Source: an uncultured Bacillota bacterium (lineage in GTDB: Bacteria; Bacillota; Clostridia; Christensenellales; UBA1242). Taken from it: DNA of 10,569 nt. Each line of letters opens with the position of its first letter. The stretch's first letter is position 1. The notes below the pieces were generated by a model. The model was given only the letters and a program-made list of their open reading frames with translations, had not been told where the DNA came from and searched no databases. Shown here one piece after another: positions 1 through 8,900 of the stretch. The stretch is taken from assembly GCA_937889705.1 (NCBI GenBank), contig CALBYO010000136.1:1-10569 (forward strand). The letters are read 5' to 3'. Both the position numbers and the translations under genes were made by a program.

Positions 1-2
1 AA

Positions 3-386
3 CAAAACGGTGTTTCAGCAAGACGCCTTGCTTATTGCGAAAATAATTGTGATTTTAAGTTCTATTTATCCACAGAAAACGGCTTTTATTCAATAGATGA
101 TGGTAAATTATTTAACGGAAATGGCTTTATGAAAAACGTTTTTCAGCCACTTTTTAATGACGAAGAACACGGAAAAGAGGTTCTAAGTTACACTCCAATC
201 ACTAGTCGTTTTGTTTATGGTAACTTAAAAAATAAAATAGAAAAATATTTGTTGAAAGATATGCAACTTATTAACGAAAAATTTAGTTTAGTAAAAATGA
301 CTGATATGCAATTTTTCGATTATGACAAATTGATCAAAATAGAAAATAAAATTAATTCGCTAAAAAATTTAGAATCTAATATGTAA
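3..386 (+). CDS. C-terminal part of an unrecognised protein (5' end outside window)
   Basis: The frame is open from the left edge to a TAA at 384-386, giving 127 visible residues. The first in-frame ATG (129) has no Shine-Dalgarno sequence before it, and the frame continues upstream without a stop as ordinary-looking protein (it begins QNGVSARRLAYCENN), so this is the tail of a longer gene rather than an 85-aa protein. The visible part is rich in Lys, Asn, Phe and Tyr and ends in a charged, probably helical stretch (residues about 75-125 of the visible part). I see no signal peptide, membrane segment or catalytic motif, and I do not recognise the family. The gene is followed at once by a hairpin terminator, so it is the last gene of its transcript. 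Confidence 0.75.
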   Translation, partial: QNGVSARRLAYCENNCDFKFYLSTENGFYSIDDGKLFNGNGFMKNVFQPLFNDEEHGKEVLSYTPITSRFVYGNLKNKIEKYLLKDMQLINEKFSLVKMTDMQFFDYDKLIKIENKINSLKNLESNM

Positions 387-412
387 AAAACGCTCAATTT
401 GAGCGTTTTTTT
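385..412. terminator. Bidirectional rho-independent terminator
   Basis: The perfect stem CGCTCA/TGAGCG (391-396 with 400-405) has a 3-nt loop, with a run of A on the left (385-390) and of T on the right (406-412). The A/T runs can extend the stem or act as the U-tract on either strand. It lies between two convergent genes, the plus-strand gene ending at 386 and the minus-strand HAD gene whose stop begins at 411-413, so it probably ends both transcripts. Confidence 0.85.
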
Positions 413-1187
413 ATATTTTTAATATGTTTTTAAATGCATAAATTAAGCCATTATCGTTTATATCTTTCGTGGTAAATGTGCAAATATTTTTAATTTTTTC
501 CTTTGCATTGCCCATGGCGATAGAAATGTCTGCTGTTTTAAGCATCGGAATGTCATTATCAGAGTCGCCGATAGCAACAATAGTGTATTCAGGAAAATTT
601 TCTTTAAAAAATTTAATTGTGTTTGCCTTGGAAGAAGAAATATTTGATGCGTCTGAATAATTGTCTGGCATATCGAAAAAGTTTATTGTTTTAAACTCTG
701 CTTTAACATTTTCGGGCAAGTGTGATCTGAACAAAAGTTGTTTTATATTGCCTTCGTTTAAATCTTTTACATACTCAGATTCATCAGCTTTTTGAGCTTC
801 AAATCTTATTTGGTCTTGCTTGTTATCTGATAATGTCTTCTCGTAGCAATCGTCTTTGTAAGCCCAAAATAAATTGTTTTTGGTTAAATATTCTATTAAT
901 TTTTTTGTTTCTTCAAGATTTAAAGGTTCTGAATTTTTAATCCAACTTTTAGTGGTTGTATGGTATATTCCGCTGCCAATAAGCACCGAAATATAGTCAA
1001 AAATTTCCATGTATTTGATGTTTAAAATTTTATTTAAATTTCTGCCTGTTGAGATTGTGAAAATATGTCCTTTTGACTTTAAATTCTCAATCTCATCAAC
1101 AATATCTTTTTTGATTTCAGTGTCGCCGGTGTTAATGAGCGTGCCATCAATGTCAATTACAAATAAATATTTTTTGTTATTTTCCAT
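411..1187 (-). CDS. Cof-type HAD-superfamily phosphatase
   Basis: This 258-aa cytoplasmic protein carries all four HAD motifs in order. Motif I is DIDGTL, with nucleophile D12 and acid/base D14. Motif II is STGR (S46-R49). Motif III lysine is K187, in SSKANT. Motif IV is GDSDND (207-212), whose acidic residues bind Mg2+. The roughly 135 residues between motifs II and III fit a C2-type cap, as in the Cof/YitU/YcsE group. Such enzymes dephosphorylate small metabolites such as sugar phosphates, FMN or pyridoxal phosphate; the substrate cannot be read from the sequence. Length is normal for the family. The ATG start is supported by a GAAGG ribosome site 7 nt upstream (plus-strand 1194-1198). The gene stands alone, divergent from the 137-aa gene and convergent with the left partial gene. 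Confidence 0.92.
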   Translation of the reverse strand: MENNKKYLFVIDIDGTLINTGDTEIKKDIVDEIENLKSKGHIFTISTGRNLNKILNIKYMEIFDYISVLIGSGIYHTTTKSWIKNSEPLNLEETKKLIEYLTKNNLFWAYKDDCYEKTLSDNKQDQIRFEAQKADESEYVKDLNEGNIKQLLFRSHLPENVKAEFKTINFFDMPDNYSDASNISSSKANTIKFFKENFPEYTIVAIGDSDNDIPMLKTADISIAMGNAKEKIKNICTFTTKDINDNGLIYAFKNILKI

Positions 1188-1203
1188 AGTTTACCTTCAA
1201 TTT

Positions 1204-1232
1204 ATTAAAACAAATATGCTAAATTTTGTCAA
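1204..1232 (-). promoter_or_regulatory. Candidate promoter for the HAD phosphatase gene
   Basis: Read on the minus strand there is a perfect -35 TTGACA (plus-strand 1227-1232), a 17-nt spacer and a -10-like TTTAAT (1204-1209), one mismatch from consensus. The predicted transcript start would fall near 1197, on the ribosome site, which leaves an unusually short leader. The -35 match is good, but the exact -10 is uncertain. Confidence 0.35.
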
Positions 1233-1255
1233 TTAAAAATTAAATAAAATGTTAT

Positions 1256-1283
1256 TTGACAAATATTAAAAATATATTATAAT
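1256..1283 (+). promoter_or_regulatory. Perfect-consensus SigA-type promoter for the 137-aa gene
   Basis: TTGACA (1256-1261) and TATAAT (1278-1283) are both exact consensus hexamers, separated by 16 nt. Transcription should start near 1290, giving a leader of about 16 nt. The ribosome site AAGGGGG (1294-1300) follows, 5 nt before the ATG. Together these suggest strong constitutive expression. The gap to the divergent HAD gene is only 118 nt. Confidence 0.75.
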
Positions 1284-1305
1284 ATCAACAATTAAGGGGG
1301 AATTT

Positions 1306-1719
1306 ATGAAAAATGTTTATATTTATCCAGAATGGAATAAATGGGAAAATAATTACATAGAAAAATTAGGTAAAGATAAAGTTGTGGACTTTTTAGAAGA
1401 ATTAGGATTTTATGATATTCATGAAAATTATTACACAGAATGTTCACAAAATGACAAACCGGCAAGTTATAATTTCAATATGCGCACGATGAAAAATATG
1501 GATTATTTGTTTATTAGAATGTCCGATTTTGATATTGAACTTTTTGCTCGCGGCGATGTTAAAGAGGAGTTTAAGCCAAAAGAAATGCCTGGGCTTAAAG
1601 AGATGTGGAGAGATTATATGTCCGACCAATTTCCTGATTATAGGAACTCTTTAAAGACATACTTGACTAAGAAAGACGATTTTTATAATCCACAATATGA
1701 AACTCCACTTTATAGATAA
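1306..1719 (+). CDS. Unrecognised 137-aa soluble protein
   Basis: The gene has an ATG start with a strong ribosome site (AAGGGGG, 5 nt upstream), a consensus promoter and a hairpin terminator, so it is clearly a real single-gene transcript. The protein has no signal peptide or membrane segment and is probably cytoplasmic. It is rich in aromatic and charged residues: the N-terminus has Y5, Y7, W10, W13 and Y17, and the C-terminal third has many Asp, Lys, Tyr and Pro. Residues about 19-33 look helical (EKLGKDKVVDFLEEL). The central part (about 62-85) looks like alternating beta strand ending in FDIELFARGD. I do not recognise a family or catalytic motif. Its neighbours, a HAD phosphatase and a DegV protein, lie on the opposite strand and give no functional link. 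Confidence 0.8.
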   Translation: MKNVYIYPEWNKWENNYIEKLGKDKVVDFLEELGFYDIHENYYTECSQNDKPASYNFNMRTMKNMDYLFIRMSDFDIELFARGDVKEEFKPKEMPGLKEMWRDYMSDQFPDYRNSLKTYLTKKDDFYNPQYETPLYR

Positions 1720-1724
1720 AAAAT

Positions 1725-1753
1725 AAAAAACTACTTAAAAAAGTAGTTTTTTT
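1725..1753. terminator. Bidirectional rho-independent terminator
   Basis: The stem CTACTT/AAGTAG (1731-1736 with 1741-1746) has an AAAA loop and is extended by A-T pairs (1725-1730 with 1747-1752), ending in a T run to 1753. It sits between the convergent 137-aa gene (ends 1719) and the degV-family gene (stop at 1781-1783). The A run gives a U-tract on the minus strand, so it can serve both genes. Confidence 0.85.
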
Positions 1754-1780
1754 GTTGTAAAATAGCGAATTTATTAGCAA

Positions 1781-2653
1781 TTATATTCTTTTTTCTTTTG
1801 AATAGAAGATAACGGCGGTTAATGTTGGGCCTGTGTGGCTAGCAATAACAGGGCCAACAGGACCTTCTTGAATGTTTGCATTTGGGAATTTTTCCATTAT
1901 CATTTTTCTCAAATCAGCAATATAATTTTCGCCAGCAAAAGCAAGTTGAATTGGACAAGGACTTGTTTCATCGTATTGATTAACAAATTTGTCAAACAAG
2001 GTTTTTATCGCTTTTTTTGTGCCCATTATTTTTTCAATAACTCTTAACTTGCCATCGCTATCAAAGGTTAAAAGTGGCCTGAGTTGAAGCGCTTTACCCA
2101 TCATTGCTTGCATTCCGGAAATCCTTCCACCGCGTTTTAAAGCATCTAAATCGTTTAAGAAAAAGTATGCGAAAAAGTGTTGAACTTCGGCGATTAATTT
2201 GCCTAGTGCTTCTTTTGCTGTTAAGCCGTTATCGCGCAAGGTTTTTGCGAATTTTAACAATAAATTTTGAACTTGTGTTGCGGACAAACTATCGAAAACA
2301 TAGATTTTATGTTCAGAATTTTCGTTAATTTCATCTGCAGCAGTTTGGACAATATTGTATGTTCCAGATAGGCCTGATGACAAGCAAATATGCAAAATGT
2401 CTGAGTTATATTTCTTTATCAAATTTTCAAAATATTCTCTAATTTCAAAAGCGTTTAGGCCTGTTGTTGAAAATATTTTTCCATTTTTCATGTCGTTATA
2501 AAATTTTTCATAGTCTTCTAAGCAATTTGATTTGTCTTGAAAAACTTCATCTTCGCAGATGTAGGACATTGGAATATAAGAGATATTTTCTTCGTCTAAT
2601 TTGCACTTAAATTCATCGCAGCAAGTGTCGGTGGATAAAATAAATTTGCTCAA
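1781..2653 (-). CDS. DegV family fatty-acid-binding protein (FakB-like)
   Basis: This 290-aa cytoplasmic protein has the family signatures in order: the N-terminal STDTC strand (7-11), STTG (62-65) at the usual T-S/T position, SSGLSGTYN (92-100), DS (121-122), the LDALKRGGRIS loop (169-179) and GPVIASHTGPT (267-277). DegV/FakB proteins bind a fatty acid in a buried pocket, with Ser, Thr and His side chains at the carboxylate. In many Gram-positives they present it to the FakA kinase, which makes acyl phosphate for phospholipid synthesis. No fakA gene is visible here, so the specific role is inferred. Length is typical. The start is TTG (plus-strand CAA, 2651-2653), chosen because AAGGAG lies 6 nt upstream. 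The N-terminal part has many cysteines (C11, C12, C17, C33, C44). Confidence 0.92.
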   Translation of the reverse strand: MSKFILSTDTCCDEFKCKLDEENISYIPMSYICEDEVFQDKSNCLEDYEKFYNDMKNGKIFSTTGLNAFEIREYFENLIKKYNSDILHICLSSGLSGTYNIVQTAADEINENSEHKIYVFDSLSATQVQNLLLKFAKTLRDNGLTAKEALGKLIAEVQHFFAYFFLNDLDALKRGGRISGMQAMMGKALQLRPLLTFDSDGKLRVIEKIMGTKKAIKTLFDKFVNQYDETSPCPIQLAFAGENYIADLRKMIMEKFPNANIQEGPVGPVIASHTGPTLTAVIFYSKEKRI

Positions 2654-2659
2654 AATTAA

Positions 2660-2665
2660 CTCCTT
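2660..2665 (-). promoter_or_regulatory. Ribosome binding site that fixes the TTG start of the DegV gene
   Basis: AAGGAG on the minus strand lies 6 nt before the TTG codon at 2653-2651. There is no in-frame ATG near it, and translation from the TTG gives the complete DegV N-terminal strand. The non-ATG start is therefore well supported. Confidence 0.8.
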
Positions 2666-2673
2666 ATGGGGGA

Positions 2674-2702
2674 ATTATAATAGAAATTTAATTTTTTTGC
2701 AA
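2674..2702 (-). promoter_or_regulatory. Candidate promoter for the DegV gene
   Basis: On the minus strand there is a perfect -10 TATAAT (plus-strand 2674-2679) 17 nt after a -35-like TTGCAA (2697-2702), which has two mismatches. The start would fall near 2667, just before the AAGGAG ribosome site, giving a very short leader like that of the 137-aa gene. A perfect TTGACA further upstream (2719-2724) has no -10 at proper spacing. Confidence 0.45.
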
Positions 2703-2779
2703 TTATTATAATAAAATTTGTCAAAAAATTTTTTAATTATAATATAAGTTTATTTATATATTATATATTTTAATTTGTT

Positions 2780-2808
2780 TTGATAAATATTAGTTTTAGT
2801 GTTAAAAT
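2780..2808 (+). promoter_or_regulatory. Candidate extended -10 promoter for the giant lipoprotein gene
   Basis: TTGATA (2780-2785) is followed after 17 nt by TAAAAT (2803-2808). Each hexamer is one mismatch from consensus. A TG at 2800-2801 forms an extended -10. The upstream stretch 2703-2780 is almost pure A/T and could act as an UP element. The start is expected near 2815, giving a leader of about 27 nt. Apart from this and the DegV promoter, I see no gene or conserved structure in the 188-nt intergenic region. Confidence 0.55.
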
Positions 2809-2841
2809 AATATTTGAAAAGTGAACTTATGAGGAGGTAAC

Positions 2842-2910
2842 ATGGCAAAGTTTAAAAGTGTTATTGTTGCTTGTTTATTAATTTTAATGAGCGTTCTTTT
2901 TGTGGCTTGT
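2842..2910 (+). other. Lipoprotein signal peptide and lipobox
   Basis: Residues 1-22 have a short basic start (MAKFK), a hydrophobic core (residues 7-21) and the cleavage site FVA|CG, with C23 encoded at 2908-2910. Phe at -3 is less usual than Leu but tolerated; Leu is at -4. By family knowledge, Lgt would lipidate C23 and Lsp would cleave before it, leaving the protein tethered to the outer face of the membrane. Confidence 0.85.
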
Positions 2911-5900
2911 GGACAATCCCAAATTGAAAGCATTTCTTTTAAAGAAAAAGATATTTATATGACTGTTGGCGATAGTTATAATTTAGAGTTGGAATATTCG
3001 CCAAAAGATGCTGAATTTGAAATTGAATATAGCGTAAGTGATAATACGGTTGTTTATGTTGTCCCAAATACAAACACTGTTGTTGCATTAAAAGCGGGCA
3101 GTGCAGTAGTTTATGCGAAAGCACAGAACGGGAAAACTGCATCAATAAATATTCAAGTTGTTGAAACAAAACAAAATTTAACTACACCTTCAAATCTTAA
3201 GTTGGACAGAGAAAATAATAAGTTGACATGGATTGCTGTTCCAGCGGCATATCAATATCAAGTTGAAATTACATTTGACGGCAATACAACAACAAAAGTT
3301 GTATCAAACAATTATTTAGAAATTTCAGAGATAGAAAATCTCGTTCTTGAACCTGGCAAAATTGTAACATTCAGAGTTAAAGCAATCGCGTCCAACTTAT
3401 CAGCATATCAAAATTCAGATTGGTCAGATGTTTTGACTTTTGACGAACTAACTGCTGTGGAAAATTTGTCTTATGATTTATCAAACGGCACAATCAATTT
3501 TGAATATGAACTTACAAAACAAGTTTCAAACGGCAATGGTATTTATTTCCAAATAAATATTACAGGTGCTGACAATAAAACAATAAGAATTTTAAAAAAT
3601 GAAACGGGAGTTTATTCTCAATCATATAGACCAACAAAAGCGGGCGAATACACTATTTCAGTTGTTGCTATGATGTCTGGCAAAACAACATCAATCGCAA
3701 AAGTTATAAAATTAAATAAACTTGAAAATGTAACTTTTGAGCAAGATAAAACAGCTATCATATCAAAATGGAAAGATGGTGAACAAGATTACAGAATTAA
3801 TTTATCAATTAGTATTGATGGGCAATCGCAAAATTTAACATCTCAAAATGAAGCTCTTATTGCAGACAACATTGCTTTGACAAGTGACAAAACGGCGAAC
3901 TTGACTTCTTATGTTGAGAAAATCAACAAAGAAGAAACAATAAATGGTGTTAAAACTTATTACATAAATTCCGATATAAGTGCTATTACTTTGGGCAAAG
4001 CGATAACACCAACAAATTTGCAAGTTGAAAAAATCAACGATAGTTCAGTTAAACTTATTTGGGTTTATGGTGGAAACACATACAAAGTTTATTTAAACGG
4101 CGAACTTGTCGATTGTGAACAAAACATTATAACAAAAAATTCAGTGCAATATGTTGAAGTTGTTTTGGATAATTTAAATGCAGCGGGAGAATATCAATTC
4201 CAGGTTTCATCGCAAAAAGAACATACAAATACTAATTATTATCTTGACTCCGATGCAGCAAATTTCAAAAAAATTGTAAAATTTGGTGCTGCGAAAGTTA
4301 AGTTTAATTCAGAACTAAAAAAAATTGAATATGAACTAAACGCAAATCAAGTCGGCGGCAATATTGAGTTGACAATTAAAAACGGCAATACAACCAACAT
4401 AACAGAAAGCATTTCTGCAATAACTGGCAGTGTGGAAGTTGAAGTCGCAAATATTGGTGAATACAAAATTGAAGTCAGAATTACAAGAACGGAAGACAAT
4501 GCAGTTTATCTTTCAGCCGATTCTCAAATAATAACCGTTACAAAGTTGTCTGCTGTTGATTATGAAACAGAGTTATCCACAAACGAAGACGAAATGACAA
4601 TAACTTTTGTTAAGAAATCAAATGCAAGTGGCTATAAAATTTTATTAAACGGCGAAGAAATTTCAGATTTGCCAAACGGCGAAAATATTTATAGAACAAG
4701 AATTGACGATGTTACAATCAACAACAAAAATTACGGCAAATTCACACTTAAAAATATAAATGTTGCTGGTAAATATGTATTAAATATTGTGGCACTTGGC
4801 AGCGATGATGAAAACAATGATAATTACATTTTAAGTTCAAATGATAGTAACTACGAATTCTATAAACTTGCTTCTCCAACATTAAACTATTCCAAAGTGG
4901 ACTCCAAAATTATAAATTTCACTTGGAATGTTGTTAACGGGGCAAATGTAACTTATGAAATAAAAGTTATAAAAGTTTCAACCGGCGAAATTATATATAA
5001 TATGCCAGTTTCAACAACAAGTCACAACATCACTTTTGATAATGAGGGCGAGTATGTTGTTACGGTTATTGCGAAATCGTCAAGAGATAACTATTTAAAA
5101 TCAAATGTCAATATTGAAACATGCAGTGTGACGACAATTAAATTAAATATGCTTCAAGATGTGAAACATGAAGTCAAAACTGATAGTTTTACAAATGAGA
5201 GATTGTCTGTTGTAAGTGCTAACAAGGTTGACAATGCAGACGGCTATGTTTTGATCTTAGAAAAAACATCAAATGGCTCAAATATTGAAATTGCTAGATA
5301 TAATTCTTATGTCATAGATGGAGATAAAGTTGTTTTCACTTTGGGCAATGTGGACTCTGTTTTTGCTGACGCTGGACAATATAGCTTCAAGTTCTATGCA
5401 ATAAGTTCACAACGCAACATTTTGCAGTCAGAAGTCGTCGGCTATCGCATTAACAAATTAAGCAGTCCAGAAAATGTCACAATAGAATACAACGAAGATT
5501 CAACTATTTTGAGATTTGCTTCACAAGATAGTCAAGGCAGATTTTTAATCTCAGTTGATGGCGGCAGTTATGTGGAAATAAATCAAAATTATTTTGATAT
5601 TTCAAATTTGAATGCAGGTTCGCACGAATTTAAAATTATTAATTTAGGTAATGATAAAAACATCTTAAATTCAGATGCAACATCAGTTACTTTAAGAATT
5701 TTGGTACGTCTTAACACTCCGTCAAACATTCAAATTGGCGTTGATCCAAACGATGATAGCAAGATTTTAGTATCATTTGATAAAGTTGAAAATGCTTCAT
5801 ATTATGAAATTATAATTTCTCAAAATTCTGACAAAATCATTACTTATCGACCAACAAGCATAGAAAATCAATTTGTTGTTGAAATTAATCGCTCGGTGTT

Positions 5901-8900
5901 CTGCGAAGGTCTGCAAAATCTTTCAATAATTGCTAAACCAGCAGATGACTCAGAGCAATACGAAATGAGTTTTGCATCAAACAAAATTTATATTGAGAAA
6001 GCAGCGGCGGTTGATAAAGTTTTATTAAGCGAAGACGGTAAATTAAATTTGCATGAAAAGCAAGCACTTATAAATGGAACGATTTATTCAAATTTATTAA
6101 CTGATGTGCCAGAACTTTCAAGTGGCGAAAAATTAACTTTTGTTGTTAGAAATATTTCAACTATTGTTGACGGGTTTGACAGCGAAAACAAATTTTATAT
6201 GGCTGGTGAATGGTCGCAAGTTGAATTAACTCGCTTGTCAACACCAAATGTTACATTGAATGGTGATAGTGTTGAAATTGATTATGTTCGCGAAGGCGTT
6301 GATTATAATTTGATTCTAACATTGGATTATTTAGGATTAAATAACGCGAGCGTTCTTCAAACTTTCACATTTAATCTAACAAATGAATTAGGTGAAAATG
6401 CAACAGCGTTCGACATAAAGAGTTTTATAACGAATTTCGTTTCGCTTACAAACTTAGTTGGTGACTACAAATTTACTGTACTTGCAAAACCTATTTCAAA
6501 TGAAAATTTAAAATTATATATTTCTTCTAAAAATTCAATAGAAAATAATTATAAATATGTAGAAAATATTGAAAATATTAATGCAATATTTAATCAAGAA
6601 AATAGCGGAAAAATTAATTTAAAAATAAATAAAAATTATTTAGAAAAAATAAATAAAATATATTTTGAAATTATTCAAAATTCAAATAAATGTATTTTTG
6701 AAATTAATTTAGAAAATAATTTAATAAATATAATAAAAAATGAATTAAATTCTGTTGAAATTAATTTAATTAAAAATATTTCAGAAAATGAAATTGAATT
6801 TACAGTTGATATTTACAAATTAATTAACGCTGGCGAAATTAGTATAAATTGGTCACTCAAAGGCGATGAAGAATATTATATTTCACCAAGCAATCTTGAA
6901 GTCGAAAATATAACCAAACTTAATAAACCAGAGTTTAGTTATGTTGCAGACATTTTAGGGAATAAAATTGTATTAACAAACGAAACAATTTCTGCAATGC
7001 CAAATGCAACTTTTGTTGCGGTATATAATGGCGAAAGGTTAGAGTTTTCAAAAACTGCGGAAGGCGTATATTTGTATTTGCCATACGAATGGACAACTCT
7101 TGCGGATATTGAAATCTATGCATTAACTAGTGAAAAAGGATTCATAAATTCAGACGAAGTTGTAGTTAATTTCAAGAGAGCAAATTCTATTGAAAACTTA
7201 CACTTAACAGAAGACGGCGTGTCAGATACAACTTATATAGAATGGTTAAGCGATGCCGCAGAATTTATTATCTATATTTCACAAGATAATTTCCAAACGC
7301 AAAAAGTTTATTCATCTTCAAATGCAAGATTTGAAATAACAGATGAAATGTTGGCGGCTGGAAATGTTAGAATTAGAGTTGTTGTCAAAGGTTATACAAG
7401 CGGATCAGAAATCTATTTGAATTCAGATTTTGTTGAACTCGTTTGCGAAAAGTTAGACAATCAAGCGGTTATAACAAATCCAAACGGCGTGCTAACTTGG
7501 AGTGTTTTTGCGCAAGAAAGTTTGTTGAAACAATATAGAATAAATATTGGCGGAAACATATACAACTTTGCTGCAAGCGTTCATACTTTTGATTTAAAAG
7601 ATTTGTCAGGGTACATCACTTTGAATTTCAAACTTGTTGGTGACCCTACACAAAATATTATTTCATCAAATTATCAAATCGTTTATGTTTACAAATTTAA
7701 TAAACCAAATTCATTCAAAATTCAAAATGGCAAGTTCATTATTGATGAGAATTTAGAAAATATTGATATAAATCTCGATTATTTAGATTTCCTAATCAAT
7801 ATTAATTCAAATTCATTCTTGTATTCGGAATATGTAAATTACAGCGATGAAATGGTTGAAAAATTCTATCAACTTTTGGCGTCAAATAATGGGCTAGCAA
7901 GCGCAAACTATGTTGTTCAAACTGGCACAGTTGTAAACAAAGATGGCAAAAAATATTTGGCTGTTAATTCTGATAAAACTGACGAAAAGAGTTTTGGAAT
8001 TTACCAAATAGATATTGAAAATGACGAGTTCTATTTAACTCAGACCAAATTAATTTCTGGAAATATTGAAACATACTTTAATTGGGAATGGGTTGATGCA
8101 ACTTTTGCATCAGAGGGCACTGTCAGAATAATATTGAAGCCAAAATTCACAACCAAGACAGAAATTTATGACGATGGTTGGAGAACAATTAAGACAAAGA
8201 GTGGCGAAGTTGCCGTATATTACATTGATATTGCATTCAATAATTTAACAAGCGGAGGAAATTATGTTTCAAGTTCAGTTTGCTTGAAATTGCCATCATC
8301 GCTTGAAGCGGCAGAATACACAATTCAAGTTCAAAAAACTTCGTTGAGCGGCAATATCAACTTGTCCTCACAAAATGTTGATGTTTTGAATTTCACAAAA
8401 TTATTAAAACCAGCAACAGTTATTAAAAATGGTAAAATTGTTTGGACGCAAGACGGCAATGCAGCGTATTATCAAATGTTGTATGTAAATTCAGGCGTTT
8501 CAACATGGTCAGAAAATTTATTAAATGGTAGTTTTGAACCTAACTCATTGTTTGAAAGTTTAACATCACAAAACAAATTTTCATTCAAAATGGTGGCGTT
8601 CGGAAATGTTACAGAATTGAAACCTACCGAGAACTTATCTGCATTAAGCAAAAATTACATAATAGCTAGTGATTTCGGCGAAGGTGAGTTTACAAAACTT
8701 AGACAGCCAGGAGACTTAGTATTAATCAATGGCGTGATTTACTGGAACGATTCTAACGCTTACGATTATTATAAAATTGAAAACGTAGATAGTAAGATTG
8801 AACTCAGATTCTACGATTTGGCAATGAACGAACTCACATCAGTGATTCTTCCTGCAAAAGCGTTGATAAATGATGATAGCATAAAATTTATTGACGATTA

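Noticed and set aside
469..660. Plus-strand open frames opposite the HAD and DegV genes (469-660, 1009-1236, 1835-2047, 2104-2328)
   Set aside because: They are shadows of well-supported minus-strand genes with complete family motifs and lack ribosome sites. The minus-strand frame at 1444-1629, opposite the 137-aa gene, is rejected for the same reason.
2719..2724. Perfect TTGACA on the minus strand as the DegV -35 box
   Set aside because: The only good -10 nearby is 8 nt away, too close, and the hexamer at 17 nt is TGCAAA. The TTGCAA/TATAAT pair closer to the gene fits better.
2740..2780. Possible stem-loop or riboswitch in the AT-rich intergenic region
   Set aside because: The TATATA-type dyads are weak and expected at this composition. 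There is no GC-containing stem or conserved riboswitch core.
2939..3169. Open frame on the minus strand within the lipoprotein gene
   Set aside because: It lies antisense to the Big_2 domain, has no ribosome site and gives a His/Gln/Leu-rich product typical of the reverse of an AT-rich beta-strand gene. The same applies to the antisense frames at 3835-4023, 6935-7123 and 9352-9633.
6541..6780. Variable region of a diversity-generating retroelement
   Set aside because: The Asn-rich block recalls adenine-directed diversification, but Asn here is all AAT. The block lies in the middle of the gene, and no reverse transcriptase or template repeat is visible in the window.
6601..6780. Frameshift or pseudogene at the A-rich stretch
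   Set aside because: The frame stays open for more than 1,200 codons on each side of the region, and the regular module junction resumes after it. No long homopolymer favours slippage.
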